Source of the DNA: an uncultured Alphaproteobacteria bacterium
GTDB taxonomy: Bacteria; Pseudomonadota; Alphaproteobacteria; Rhizobiales; Rhizobiaceae
NCBI GenBank assembly: GCA_929200315.1
Contig: CAKMZB010000001.1
Span: 440,355 to 504,354 of the forward strand
DNA length: 64,000 nt
Direction: 5' to 3'
The notes below the pieces were generated by a model. It saw nothing but the letters and a program-made list of their open reading frames with translations. It did no database searches and was not told the DNA's origin. Every line of letters begins with the position of its first letter. The stretch's first letter is position 1. Positions 27,228 to 36,160 of the stretch are shown here, one piece after another. The translations under genes and the position numbers were made by a program.

Positions 27228-27671
27228 ATGTCACTCGATGCAGTCTATAGCGCGAAGATTTTAGACTATGCCGGCAACATTGGCCGGATCGGCACCCTCG
27301 ACGCGCCCGATGGAAGCGCCAAAGCTCATTCTAAGTTGTGCGGTTCGACGGTACGGGTCGAGGTGAAAACCGACGGCCAAGTTGTCACAGATTTTGCCCA
27401 GGACGTGAAGGCCTGCGCCCTTGGCCAGGCTTCCGCAGCTATCCTGGCCAACGGCGTGATCGGTTGCACCCTGCCGGAGCTGGAAAAGGGGCAGGCCGAA
27501 TTGTGTGCAATGCTGAAAGAAGACGGTGCCGCGCCGGAAGCGCCTTTTGAGGAATTGCAGTTTCTGGAACCTGTGAAAGCCTACCGCGCCCGTCATGCCT
27601 CTACGATGCTGGCATTCGACGCCGTGGTCGATGCCATGCGTGAAGCGCTGCAAAAGCGGGCAGCGGCTTGA
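27228..27671 (+). CDS. IscU/NifU-type iron-sulfur cluster scaffold
   Basis: The product is 147 aa from ATG 27228 with AGGGAAGGG upstream. Conserved cysteines expected for cluster ligation are Cys38 (SKLCGSTV) and Cys63 (VKACALGQAS); Cys80 and Cys93 are also present. IscU has ligands near 37, 63 and 106, so the third ligand is not clear. In rhizobia this short scaffold lies just before yidD and thrS, as here. It probably hands Fe-S clusters to target proteins, but no isc or suf operon genes are in the window. Confidence 0.85.
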   Translation: MSLDAVYSAKILDYAGNIGRIGTLDAPDGSAKAHSKLCGSTVRVEVKTDGQVVTDFAQDVKACALGQASAAILANGVIGCTLPELEKGQAELCAMLKEDGAAPEAPFEELQFLEPVKAYRARHASTMLAFDAVVDAMREALQKRAAA

Positions 27672-27943
27672 ACCGCAATTATTCTGACCCATGGCGTAAG
27701 ACCCCAGGTCGCCTGCTCGGTACGGGGTTTGTGCGGCTTTACCAGCTCACGTTTTCCGGTTTCATCGGTCATGGGTGTCGGCATGTGCCGACCTGCTCGG
27801 AATATGCCTATGAGGCCATTGCTCGCCACGGTCTCATCGCAGGCGGTTGGATGGGAGCAAAGCGGGTCGCTCGCTGCGGACCGTTCGGCACCCATGGACA
27901 TGATCCGGTTCCGGAAAGCAGAAAGCCCACCCTTTCGCGTTGA
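27668..27943 (+). CDS. yidD: membrane protein insertion efficiency factor YidD
   Basis: The product is 91 aa from a TTG at 27668 that overlaps the TGA of the scaffold gene as TTGA. The family core is FVRLYQLTFSGFIGHGCRHVPTCSEYAYEAI with the invariant cysteines, followed by GGWMGAKRVARCGPFG. YidD helps YidC insert inner membrane proteins and is a peripheral membrane protein with an amphipathic N-terminal helix. YidD usually lies next to rnpA and yidC, but rhizobia often have it here, before thrS. Confidence 0.92.
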   Translation: MNRNYSDPWRKTPGRLLGTGFVRLYQLTFSGFIGHGCRHVPTCSEYAYEAIARHGLIAGGWMGAKRVARCGPFGTHGHDPVPESRKPTLSR

Positions 27944-28029
27944 CGCAGCCGCGGTGAAAGCCCTATGGCCTGTTCCAAATCAACCACCCGCTTCGTTTGC
28001 GGGACTGGATAGTAAAAGGACCTGGCACC

Positions 28030-29988
28030 ATGGCCAACACAATTACGTTTCCTGACGGCAACAAGCGTGAAATCGAACCTGGCACGACTGGGCGCGATGT
28101 TGCTGAAAGCATTTCCAAATCCCTCTCCAAAAAGTCCATCGCCTATGTGCTTGATGGCATGGTGATGGACATGGCCGAGCCAATTGAGGCTTCAGGCCAA
28201 TTTGAACTCATCAACCGCACCGACGAACGCGCGCTGGAGCTGATCCGCCACGACTGTGCTCATGTGCTTGCTGAAGCTGTACAAGAGCTGTGGCCAGAGA
28301 CGAAAGTTTCCATCGGTCCGCCCATCGAGAACGGTTTTTACTACGATTTCGACCGCGAAAAACCGTTCACGCCGGAAGAGTTGGTCGAGATCGAAAAGAA
28401 GATGCGCCAGATCATTCAGCGCAACGCGCCTTTCGTGAAGAAGGTACTGTCTCGCGATGAGGCGCGCCAGATATTTGAAAAGATGGGCGAAAGCTACAAA
28501 GTCGAGCTGCTTGATACGATCCCGGAAGGCGATGACGTTAAGATCTACAGCCAGGGCGACTGGTTTGATCTTTGCCGCGGTCCGCACATGCCCTCTACCG
28601 GCCATGTCGGCACGGCCTTCAAGCTGATGAGTGTTGCCGGTGCCTATTGGCGTGGCGACAGCGACAACCAGATGCTGAGCCGCATCTACGGCACGGCTTG
28701 GGCGGATGACAAACAGCTCAAGCAGTATCTCCACATGCTGGAAGAGGCGCAAAAGCGCGACCACCGCAAGCTCGGACGGGAAATGGATCTCTTCCATTTC
28801 CAGGAAGAGGGGCCGGGGGTCGTCTTCTGGCACGCCAAGGGTTGGAAAGTGTTCCAGCACCTTGTCTCCTACATGCGTCGCCGGATCGAAGAGCATGGCT
28901 ATGATGAGGTGAACGCGCCGCAGATCCTCGATAAAGCGCTCTGGGAACAGTCAGGCCATTGGGGCTGGTACCGGGAGAACATGTTCACCACGGTGACGGA
29001 GGATGAGCGGCAATTCGCCATCAAGCCGATGAACTGCCCTGGGCATGTTCAGATCTTCAAAAATGGCTTGAGGTCTTATCGTGAACTGCCTGTTCGTATG
29101 GCAGAATTTGGCAATGTCCACCGCTATGAACCATCCGGTGCACTGCACGGGTTAATGCGTGTGCGTGGCTTCACGCAGGACGATGCTCATGTCTTCTGCA
29201 CGTCTGAACAGCTTGAGGCGGAATGTCTGCGTATCAACGATCTGATCCTCACCACCTACAGCGATTTCGGTTTTGGTGACATCGTTGTGAAGCTGTCGAC
29301 GCGTCCTGAAAAACGCGTTGGTTCGGAGGAAGGTTGGGACCGTGCCGAAGCCGTTATGCAGACCGTTCTCGATAAAATCGCAGCTGACAGTGACGGGCGC
29401 ATTAGGACTGAGCTGAACCCGGGGGAGGGTGCTTTCTACGGGCCGAAATTCGAATATGTCTTACGTGATGCCATCGGCCGAGATTGGCAGTGCGGCACCA
29501 CGCAGGTCGACTTTGCCCTGCCGGAACGGTTCGGCGCGTTCTATATCGACCAGAATTCCGACAAACAGGAACCGGTGATGGTGCACCGCGCCATTTGCGG
29601 CTCCATGGAGCGGTTCATCGGCATCTTAATCGAGCATTTCGCAGGCCATTTCCCGCTCTGGATCGCGCCGGTCCAGGCGGTGGTAGCGACGATCACGTCG
29701 GAAGCCGATAGTTATGGCGAAGAGGTCATCGCGGCGATGAAAGCAGCGGGCCTGCGTGTGGAGAGCGATTTCCGCAACGAGAAGATCAACTACAAGGTCC
29801 GCGAACACTCATTGGCAAAGGTGCCGGCTATTATCGCCCTTGGAGCTCGTGAAGCGGAAGAACGCAGCGTATCCATCCGTCGTCTCGGTACCAAACACTC
29901 CACAACAATGAGCCTTGAAGAGGCGATTGCGGCCTTGCAGGAAGAGGCAATCGCGCCGGACATTCGCCGTAAACGGGACGCGGCCTAA
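28030..29988 (+). CDS. thrS: threonine--tRNA ligase
   Basis: The product is 652 aa from ATG 28030. Domain order: N-terminal TGS domain (1-62), editing domain with [11 protein letters not shown] and the later [12 protein letters not shown] (zinc-type HxxxH and C/H residues), class II catalytic core with [38 protein letters not shown] and [21 protein letters not shown], then the anticodon-binding domain (about 550-640). It charges tRNA-Thr, one of which is encoded at 37751. The stop overlaps the stop of the convergent gene at 29985. Confidence 0.97.
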   Translation: MANTITFPDGNKREIEPGTTGRDVAESISKSLSKKSIAYVLDGMVMDMAEPIEASGQFELINRTDERALELIRHDCAHVLAEAVQELWPETKVSIGPPIENGFYYDFDREKPFTPEELVEIEKKMRQIIQRNAPFVKKVLSRDEARQIFEKMGESYKVELLDTIPEGDDVKIYSQGDWFDLCRGPHMPSTGHVGTAFKLMSVAGAYWRGDSDNQMLSRIYGTAWADDKQLKQYLHMLEEAQKRDHRKLGREMDLFHFQEEGPGVVFWHAKGWKVFQHLVSYMRRRIEEHGYDEVNAPQILDKALWEQSGHWGWYRENMFTTVTEDERQFAIKPMNCPGHVQIFKNGLRSYRELPVRMAEFGNVHRYEPSGALHGLMRVRGFTQDDAHVFCTSEQLEAECLRINDLILTTYSDFGFGDIVVKLSTRPEKRVGSEEGWDRAEAVMQTVLDKIAADSDGRIRTELNPGEGAFYGPKFEYVLRDAIGRDWQCGTTQVDFALPERFGAFYIDQNSDKQEPVMVHRAICGSMERFIGILIEHFAGHFPLWIAPVQAVVATITSEADSYGEEVIAAMKAAGLRVESDFRNEKINYKVREHSLAKVPAIIALGAREAEERSVSIRRLGTKHSTTMSLEEAIAALQEEAIAPDIRRKRDAA

Positions 29989-30818
29989 ACCGCGTCCTCA
30001 TCAAGCCGCACCTCAATGCGGGTGTGGTCGCCGGCTTTGACGTTGAAAACCTTGCGGTAAACGCGCTCACCGTTGCGCACGTTCACCTCATACTCCCCCT
30101 CCGCCAACACCATTTGTGGCGAGATGGAGTTTGAAGAAAACACCTTTGCGCCGTCGGCGGTGAGGATCGTCCATTGCGTGCTGGCAATGGGCGGGCCGCC
30201 CTCGCGGGAAACCAGGCGCAGATCAACCTCCGCCCCACGGTGCAGCAATTCGGCTCGCGTCACCTCACCCGCACGGACCTGAAGGTCCGCGCGAACGGTG
30301 GCGTTGATGTCTCCATAGCGGGAGAGAACGTGATAGATTCCTTCATTCAACCGCACGATGGAATTCGCTTTCACATTGAGCGCAATCAACTTGCGGTTGC
30401 CGCTGGCATCCTGTTCCACGTCGTAGATTGAGAAAACGAGTTTCTCCGGATCGATGGGGCTGTCACCGGTATTGGCGCTGACTTGCAAACCGCCAGCTCT
30501 CAACAATACGGTTTCTTCGAGTGGTTCCGCGCCCATTTCGATCTGCTTCGTCGCGCCTGCGCGACCATAGGCTGCATGAACGAGATAGGAGCCGGGAAGC
30601 AAGTTGAACCGCATCGCGCCACCCTCGCCATTGGCGATGAGTTGATGCTTGCCAGAGCTGTCGGCTTGGCTTGAGAAAATCCGCCATGTCAGGCCATTGG
30701 AAATCACCTCACCTTCCTCGGTCAGCCGCGCATCAAGTGCTAGGGGCTGTGTCGCCTGAGCGAAAGCGAGGCCCGGAGCGAAAGCCAACAGGGCGGACAG
30801 AAAGACAAGAATACGCAT
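29985..30818 (-). CDS. exported protein with three beta-sandwich-like repeats, unknown function
   Basis: The product is 277 aa with a signal peptide cleaved near LAFA-QA (residue 20). The mature chain shows three tandem repeats of about 75-85 residues (roughly 27-108, 110-192, 195-272). Each has a W/F-x-I strand near its start ([24 protein letters not shown]), a glycine-x-tyrosine turn ([27 protein letters not shown]) and a V-x-AG closing strand ([18 protein letters not shown]). This is the pattern of carboxypeptidase-regulatory or Ig-like folds. No enzyme motif or anchor is visible. A periplasmic binding or structural role is a guess. Confidence 0.75.
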   Translation of the reverse strand: MRILVFLSALLAFAPGLAFAQATQPLALDARLTEEGEVISNGLTWRIFSSQADSSGKHQLIANGEGGAMRFNLLPGSYLVHAAYGRAGATKQIEMGAEPLEETVLLRAGGLQVSANTGDSPIDPEKLVFSIYDVEQDASGNRKLIALNVKANSIVRLNEGIYHVLSRYGDINATVRADLQVRAGEVTRAELLHRGAEVDLRLVSREGGPPIASTQWTILTADGAKVFSSNSISPQMVLAEGEYEVNVRNGERVYRKVFNVKAGDHTRIEVRLDEDAV

Positions 30819-30881
30819 CTAAGCCCATTCGCCCGATCTTGTGGCATTTGCAAGGCCGAACAAATTGATTAGGCGGTTACC

Positions 30882-31442
30882 ATGGACCTACTTGATCATT
30901 TGCGCGCTCGCCGCTCCTCCCTTTCGCTCACTCTGGAAGAGCCTGGCCCAAGCGCGCCGCAACTCGCCGATATGCTCACCATCGCCGCCCGTGTGCCGGA
31001 CCATGGCAAGTTGGAGCCCTGGCGTTTTGAACTATGGGAGCCTGAAGCTAGGAAGCGGATGCATGGCGAGCTTGTAGCGTTAATCGACAGCAAAGCAGAG
31101 GACGCCGCCAAGCTGCGTGGTGGGACGGACAAGCTGCTCCACGCGCCCAGCCTCGTCGCCGTCATCAGCCAAGCGCGCGCCCATGAGAAAATTCCTGAAT
31201 GGGAACAGACTCTCTCAGCTGGAGCTGTTTGCCTCAACCTTCTTCATGCTGCGAACGCTCAGGGCTTCGAGGCGCAATGGTTGACGGCCTGGTACATTTA
31301 CGATGAGCGTGCCGCCTCTGTTCTGTCTCTTGAGGACGGTGAACGGATTGCCGGACTTATTCATATCGGCTCCACTAGCGTCGCAAAGACCGAGCGCCCG
31401 CGCCCGGCTCTCGATACGATTTTCAGCATCCGGGAGGCTTAA
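30882..31442 (+). CDS. nitroreductase family protein
   Basis: The product is 186 aa. The FMN-binding fold starts with LRARRSSLSL and continues to IAARVPDHGKLEPWRFELWE, the pattern of the YdjA-like small nitroreductases. SAGAVCLNLLHAANAQGF and the late GLIHIGSTSV are further family marks. Such enzymes use NAD(P)H to reduce nitro or other electron-poor compounds; the natural substrate is not known. The flavin reductase-like gene follows after 3 bases, so the two are almost certainly one operon, and the shared flavin use may reflect a common pathway. Confidence 0.88.
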   Translation: MDLLDHLRARRSSLSLTLEEPGPSAPQLADMLTIAARVPDHGKLEPWRFELWEPEARKRMHGELVALIDSKAEDAAKLRGGTDKLLHAPSLVAVISQARAHEKIPEWEQTLSAGAVCLNLLHAANAQGFEAQWLTAWYIYDERAASVLSLEDGERIAGLIHIGSTSVAKTERPRPALDTIFSIREA

Positions 31443-31445
31443 GCC

Positions 31446-32066
31446 ATGTTTTACCGCGCGGACGAAGCCCACGGCCTTGCCCACAATCCCTTCAAGGCCA
31501 TTGTCGCGCCGCGTCCGATTGGTTGGATTTCGACCATTTCTACAGATGGTATCGCAAATCTTGCTCCCTATTCGTTCTTTAACGCCATTTCCGACACGCC
31601 GATGATGGTGATGTTTGCCTCCGGCGGTGTGAAAGATTCTGCCCGAAACGCGCAAGAAACCGGGGTCTTCACGTATAATTTCGTCAGCCACAGCGCACGC
31701 GATGTTATGAATGTCACTTCCGCCCCCGCGCCGCCAAATCAAAGCGAGTTCGAACTTGCAGGTCTGCCGATGGTGGCTGGGGAGACCGTACCGTGCCCGC
31801 GGGTGCGAGATGTTCCCGCAGCGCTTGAATGCCAGGTCACAAACATCATTCAGCCGGACACTATCTCCGGTGACAAAGCGGCTTATGTTGTTGTTATTGG
31901 TGAAGTAACCGGCATCTTCATTGATGATAACCACATTGCCGACGGGCGCTTTGATCTTGCCAAGGCCGACCCGATCATGCGCGCGGGCTACCGTGACTAC
32001 ATGCGTGGCGGGAAGATGCTGGAACTTAGCAGACCCGGTGGCGACCCAAACGGGCCAAAGCGGTAG
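31446..32066 (+). CDS. flavin reductase-like FMN-binding split-barrel protein
   Basis: The product is 206 aa. The family pattern is clear: FKAIVAPRPIGWISTISTDGIANLAPYSFFNAIS near the N-terminus (FMN-binding split barrel), then MVMFASGG with DSARNAQETGVFTYNFV. It belongs to the branch related to the flavin reductase domain proteins that hold FMN, sometimes as partner reductases of monooxygenases. No monooxygenase is nearby. It is the second gene of a pair with the nitroreductase gene. Confidence 0.88.
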   Translation: MFYRADEAHGLAHNPFKAIVAPRPIGWISTISTDGIANLAPYSFFNAISDTPMMVMFASGGVKDSARNAQETGVFTYNFVSHSARDVMNVTSAPAPPNQSEFELAGLPMVAGETVPCPRVRDVPAALECQVTNIIQPDTISGDKAAYVVVIGEVTGIFIDDNHIADGRFDLAKADPIMRAGYRDYMRGGKMLELSRPGGDPNGPKR

Positions 32067-32275
32067 AGCTGCGCAAGCTGAAATGACGAAAGGCCGTGAT
32101 ATAGTGTCATAGCCTTGTTTTAATCACGTTCCTAACCTAGGTCTGCATTTCGAATTGGCCGACCAGCCGCTGCCTCTCCCCTTCCGGGGCTATGCACACG
32201 GAATGCTCTCCAAGATCGAATGTATGGGCAATATCGCCCCCGAGTGCACACTGAGACACGACAAGGAATGTCATA
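32067..32275 (+). promoter_or_regulatory. long 5' leader region of the cold shock gene
   Basis: These 209 bases precede the cold shock gene. They contain small hairpins (CCCC-TTCC-GGGG near 32177 and GGGC-AATATC-GCCC near 32227) and end in AAGGA before the ATG. Long structured leaders are known for cspA-type mRNAs, where they act as cold-responsive switches. The transcription start cannot be placed from the sequence. Confidence 0.35.
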
Positions 32276-32485
32276 ATGACCCCCGGTACTGTAAAATTCT
32301 ATAACGAAACCAAAGGCTACGGCTTCATCGAGCCGGAAAGTGGCGGCAAGGACGTTTTCGTCCACGCAACCGCTCTGGAAACCTGCGGCCTGACCGCTCT
32401 TTCCGAAGGCCAGAAGGTCAACTACGAAACCGACGTTGATGCTCGCTCCGGCAAGCCTGCGGTTTCCAAGATCGAAGTTGCGTAA
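32276..32485 (+). CDS. cold shock protein, CspA family
   Basis: The product is 69 aa, a single cold shock domain. RNA-binding motifs RNP1 (KGYGFIEP) and RNP2 (DVFVHATAL) are present. It binds single-stranded RNA and DNA and melts secondary structure. AAGGAATGTCATA lies before the ATG. A strong terminator follows 28 bases after the stop, so it is a one-gene unit. Which Csp paralogue it is, and whether it is cold-induced, cannot be told from the protein. Confidence 0.95.
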   Translation: MTPGTVKFYNETKGYGFIEPESGGKDVFVHATALETCGLTALSEGQKVNYETDVDARSGKPAVSKIEVA

Positions 32486-32512
32486 ACCGCACTCATTTTG
32501 AAGCTATTTAGA

Positions 32513-32542
32513 GGCCGTCTCCTTCCGGGAGGCGGCCTTTTT
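32513..32542 (+). terminator. rho-independent terminator of the cold shock gene
   Basis: GGCCGTCTCC (32513-32522) pairs with GGAGGCGGCC (32528-32537), 10 pairs with one G-U, followed by TTTTT. The T-run overlaps the stop codon of the convergent gene at 32541. Confidence 0.9.
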
Positions 32543-33404
32543 ATTTGGAGCGGGCGATAAGACCCTGAGCTTTTCGCAGATGCGGCCGGTCCAGCATTTC
32601 ACCGTTGAGTGACAGAACTCCGGCGTTCTCACCAGCCTCTGCAAAAGCGTCAACAACAGCCTTCGCCCAGGCGAGTGCTTCCTCCGTGGGTGTGAAGGCT
32701 GCATTGATGGTTGGCACCTGACCGGGATGGATCGCCATCTTGCCGGTAAAACCGTCCGCTGCGGCGTTGAGGCATTCGGTCTTCAACCCGTCCATGTCGC
32801 GGAAATTTGGGAAGACCGTGTCGAGAGGCGCAACACTGGCCGCTACAGCACCGAAGAGACATTGACAGCGTGCATGCTGGAAGATGCTTGTATATTGCCC
32901 GTTCTCATCCCGCTGGCGGGTCGTGCCGATGTCCGCGGCAAGGTCTTCTGCGCCCCAAGTAAGTGCCTGCAATCGTCGGTTGGCGTCGCTATAGGTGCCG
33001 GCATTCACGACACCTCTGGCAGTTTCAGTAACGATGGCGATAATGGCGATGTTGCCATCGGTAAGGCCGGCTTTCGCCTCATGCACCCGCATCATCGTGT
33101 CGAGCCGGGTAACGTCGTTGCCGTGTTCAGCCTTGGGAAGGACAATTCCTGCAACATTCGGCGCAATTGCGGCGGCAAGATCGAGGTCCGTCATGTCTGT
33201 GTCGAGTGCGTTCACGCGCACCCAGAGTTCCGGTCCGCCTGCTGGAGCAGACGCCAGAAACTCCGCAACCTGTTTGCGTCCAGCATCTTTGGCAGAAAGC
33301 GCGACGGAATCTTCCAGATCCAGAAACAGCGCGTCTGCGCCGCTTTCCAGCGCCTTTTCCTGTTTGCGTGCGCTGTCACCGGGAACAAAGAGGGCAGAGC
33401 GCAT
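32541..33404 (-). CDS. CitE-like CoA ester lyase (HpcH/HpaI aldolase family)
   Basis: The product is 287 aa. The start MRSALFVPGDSARKQEKALESGADALFLDLEDSV is the typical CitE/malyl-CoA lyase beginning with the metal-binding Asp/Glu pair, followed by RVNALDT, IVLPKAEHG, AIVTETARGV, LTWGAEDLAADIG and KMAIHPGQVP. This family cleaves or hydrolyses acyl-CoA esters such as malyl-CoA or citramalyl-CoA; the exact substrate cannot be read. It overlaps the MaoC gene (TGATG), so the two may work in sequence: hydration of an enoyl-CoA, then cleavage. It is the last gene of the pntAB-nadK run. Confidence 0.88.
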   Translation of the reverse strand: MRSALFVPGDSARKQEKALESGADALFLDLEDSVALSAKDAGRKQVAEFLASAPAGGPELWVRVNALDTDMTDLDLAAAIAPNVAGIVLPKAEHGNDVTRLDTMMRVHEAKAGLTDGNIAIIAIVTETARGVVNAGTYSDANRRLQALTWGAEDLAADIGTTRQRDENGQYTSIFQHARCQCLFGAVAASVAPLDTVFPNFRDMDGLKTECLNAAADGFTGKMAIHPGQVPTINAAFTPTEEALAWAKAVVDAFAEAGENAGVLSLNGEMLDRPHLRKAQGLIARSK

Positions 33405-33856
33405 CAGCCATCACTCCGGCGCATCATGGCCTGACGGCGACATTGGCAGACAAGAACACCGTCCTGATTGAAACCGCGATGAATGAAGTCAACGATCCCG
33501 CGATCAGGTTTGGATTTGGATGGACGCAGCGCTGCGACTTCCGTTGTCACGCGGATTGTGTCGCCGTGGAAAACCGGGGCAGGGAAGATCGTATCGCTCA
33601 TGCCCAGATTGCCGATCGTCGTGCCGAGCGTTGTGTCCTGCACAGAAAGGCCGATCACCAGCCCAAGTGTAAAGAGCGAGTTGACCAACGGCTTCCCCCA
33701 TTCCGTTCCGGCGGAGAAATGATGGTCGATATGGAGCGGCTGCGGGTTCATCGTCATGTTGGAAAAGAGCATGTTATCGGCTTCCGTCACCGTGCGCGTC
33801 AGCTCGTGCTCGAAGGTTTGCCCCTCGCTGAATTGCTCAAATGTCAGCCCGGCCAT
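33404..33856 (-). CDS. MaoC-like enoyl-CoA hydratase
   Basis: The product is 150 aa, a single hotdog domain. The hydratase motif region reads LFSNMTMNPQPLHIDHHFS, with the Asp/Asn-x4-His pair of MaoC proteins somewhat altered (Asn then His), followed by FPAPVFHGDTI. MaoC proteins add water to trans-2-enoyl-CoA. It lies 27 bases after nadK and overlaps the CitE-like gene by one base. A shared pathway for a branched or C4-C5 acyl-CoA is plausible but not shown. Confidence 0.85.
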   Translation of the reverse strand: MAGLTFEQFSEGQTFEHELTRTVTEADNMLFSNMTMNPQPLHIDHHFSAGTEWGKPLVNSLFTLGLVIGLSVQDTTLGTTIGNLGMSDTIFPAPVFHGDTIRVTTEVAALRPSKSKPDRGIVDFIHRGFNQDGVLVCQCRRQAMMRRSDG

Positions 33857-33883
33857 GTTTTGTCTCCCAACAGGCGCCGCATG

Positions 33884-34651
33884 CTAGATGCGGAATTGTT
33901 CTTCCAGAATGCGCTCTTCCCAGGTGTGTTCGGGGTCGAAGAGCAGGTGGCCGGTGGCGTCGCGATCTTCGTAGATTTCGACGGTGACGGCGTTCTTGAT
34001 CTCGGTGTTGTCGGCAACCGCATTGACCGGCCGCTTTTCCGGCTCCAGCGCTGTGATCTTGACCCGCGAGAGGTTTGGAATCAGCGCTCCCTTCCAACCT
34101 CGAGGGCGGAAAGGGCTAACAGGAGTTAGTGCCAGAAGCGGCGCACGAAGCGGCAGGATCGGGCCGTGGGCTGAGAGGTTGTAGGCGGTGGAGCCTTGGG
34201 GCGTTGCCACCATCACCCCGTCGCAGACCAGAGCTTCCATCCGCACAATGCCATCAATCTCGATATGGAGCCGCGCAGCTTGCGCGGATTGGCGAAAGAG
34301 CGAAACCTCGTTGAAAGCCATGGAACGGTGACAATTGCCGCTCGCATCCGTTGCCAGCATTTGCAGCGGGTGGATGCGCTCCTGGCTGGCTGCCTCAATA
34401 CGCTCCAGCAGATTGGCCTCGTCATAGCGGTTCATCAGGAAACCGACGGTGCCCTGGTTCATCCCAAAGACGGCCTTGCCGGTGTCCAGAAGTTGGAACT
34501 GAGTAGAGAGCATAAAGCCGTCGCCACCGATAGCAACGATGACGTCAGCTTCTTCCGGTGGGCAGGTTTTGTAGAGCGCCAACAGCCGTTCGCGCGCGAT
34601 CTCGGCTGCCGGTGTTGGCGCTGCGAGGATTGCGATGCGTTCGGCAAGCAT
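33884..34651 (-). CDS. nadK: NAD kinase
   Basis: The product is 255 aa, the normal rhizobial length. It phosphorylates NAD to NADP using ATP. The family motifs are VIAIGGDGFML (the GGDG nucleotide loop), NQGTVGFLMN, AFNEVSLFR and the GSTAYNLSAHGPI region. It starts 9 bases after the stop of pntB, so it is very likely in one operon with the transhydrogenase: one protein makes NADP and the other keeps it reduced. Confidence 0.95.
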   Translation of the reverse strand: MLAERIAILAAPTPAAEIARERLLALYKTCPPEEADVIVAIGGDGFMLSTQFQLLDTGKAVFGMNQGTVGFLMNRYDEANLLERIEAASQERIHPLQMLATDASGNCHRSMAFNEVSLFRQSAQAARLHIEIDGIVRMEALVCDGVMVATPQGSTAYNLSAHGPILPLRAPLLALTPVSPFRPRGWKGALIPNLSRVKITALEPEKRPVNAVADNTEIKNAVTVEIYEDRDATGHLLFDPEHTWEERILEEQFRI

Positions 34652-34660
34652 GGGTGGTGT

Positions 34661-36145
34661 CTAGCTCAACTTTGAGAGCAATGCGTCAACGGACGCCTTG
34701 GCATCCCCATAGAGCATGCGGGTGTTCTCCTTAAAGAAGAGCGGGTTTTCGACACCCGAATAGCCCGTGCCCTGACCGCGTTTTGAGACGATGACCTGCT
34801 TGGCCTTCCACACTTCCAGCACTGGCATGCCAGCGATAGGTGAGTTGGGATCATCTTGCGCTGCAGGGTTCACGATGTCGTTGGAGCCGACCACCATGAC
34901 GACGTCTGTAGAGGGGAAATCGTCGTTGATCTCGTCCATTTCCAGCACGATGTCGTAGGGCACCTTAGCCTCTGCCAGGAGTACATTCATGTGGCCGGGC
35001 AGGCGCCCTGCGACCGGGTGAATGGCGAAGCGCACATTCTTGCCCTTGGCGCGCAGCCGATGGGTCAGTTCAGAGACCGAAGATTGCGCCTGCGCCACCG
35101 CCATGCCGTAACCAGGAACGATCACAACGCTGTCGGCATCATCCAAGGTGGCCGCAACGGTGTCCGCGTCGGTTGCGATCATCTCTCCGTCAATCGCCAT
35201 CGCCTCGCCGCTCGCCCCGCCGAACCCGCCCAGGATGACAGAGACGAAGTTGCGGTTCATCGCCTTACACATGATGTAGGAGAGGATTGCACCGGAAGAG
35301 CCGACCAGAGCGCCGACCACAATGAGCAGGTCGTTGCCGAGTGAAAAGCCAATCGCGGCTGCCGCCCAGCCTGAATAGGAATTCAGCATGGAAACGACGA
35401 CCGGCATATCCGCTCCGCCGATACCCATGATGAGATGGTAGCCGATGAAAAGCGCCGCGATAGCCATGACGATCAACGCCAGCGTGCTGCCACTAGACAT
35501 GTACCAGATGAGGCAGATGACGCAGATCGCCAGGGCACCTGCATTGAGCATGTGTCCGCCCGGGAGTTTGGTGGCCGCGCTTGTTATCCGCCCGGCCAGT
35601 TTGCCGTAGGCGACAACCGATCCGGTAAAGGTAATCGCGCCGATGAAGATGCCCAGAACCAATTCGATGCGAAGGATCGTGATTTCTGCCCCCGACTTCT
35701 TGGCAACTACCGCGGCAAAGCCACTGAAGGCGTCATAGATCACTGCTGCAACAGGCGCGCCGACCTCAGCCAGTGGGAAGATGAGGTTTGCTTCGCGATA
35801 GGCCTCAGCGACTCGGCCAATTTCGATATGGGCGTTTATGCCGACAAAAACCGCTGCAAGACCCACTAAACTGTGCATGGCCGCGACGAGTTCAGGCATT
35901 TGCGTCATCTGAATCCGGCCAGCGAGTTGCGCGCCGATAATACCACCCGCTGCAATCAATAGCAGTGAGAGTAGCCATAGGCCGGAACCTGGGCCAATCA
36001 GTGTTGCAAAAACGGCAATCGCCATGCCGACAATGCCATACCAGACGGCGCGTTTGGCGCTTTCTTGCCCGGAAAGGCCGCCGAGCGACAGAATGAAGAG
36101 GATCGCGGCGACCACATAGGCCGCAATAGTGAAGGCGTTATCCAT
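34661..36145 (-). CDS. pntB: NAD(P) transhydrogenase subunit beta
   Basis: The product is 494 aa. It begins directly with membrane helices (about nine between residues 5 and 270) and ends in the soluble NADP-binding domain III (about 315-490), with [36 protein letters not shown] and [14 protein letters not shown], all highly conserved. Together with PntA it uses the proton gradient to drive hydride transfer from NADH to NADP. It lies 15 bases after pntA and 9 before nadK. Confidence 0.96.
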   Translation of the reverse strand: MDNAFTIAAYVVAAILFILSLGGLSGQESAKRAVWYGIVGMAIAVFATLIGPGSGLWLLSLLLIAAGGIIGAQLAGRIQMTQMPELVAAMHSLVGLAAVFVGINAHIEIGRVAEAYREANLIFPLAEVGAPVAAVIYDAFSGFAAVVAKKSGAEITILRIELVLGIFIGAITFTGSVVAYGKLAGRITSAATKLPGGHMLNAGALAICVICLIWYMSSGSTLALIVMAIAALFIGYHLIMGIGGADMPVVVSMLNSYSGWAAAAIGFSLGNDLLIVVGALVGSSGAILSYIMCKAMNRNFVSVILGGFGGASGEAMAIDGEMIATDADTVAATLDDADSVVIVPGYGMAVAQAQSSVSELTHRLRAKGKNVRFAIHPVAGRLPGHMNVLLAEAKVPYDIVLEMDEINDDFPSTDVVMVVGSNDIVNPAAQDDPNSPIAGMPVLEVWKAKQVIVSKRGQGTGYSGVENPLFFKENTRMLYGDAKASVDALLSKLS

Positions 36146-36160
36146 ATTGCAGGCCTCCCC

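Noticed and set aside
28192..28896. Minus-strand open frame of 234 codons opposite thrS
   Set aside because: It is fully antisense to a secure synthetase gene and has no ribosome site or recognisable motif.
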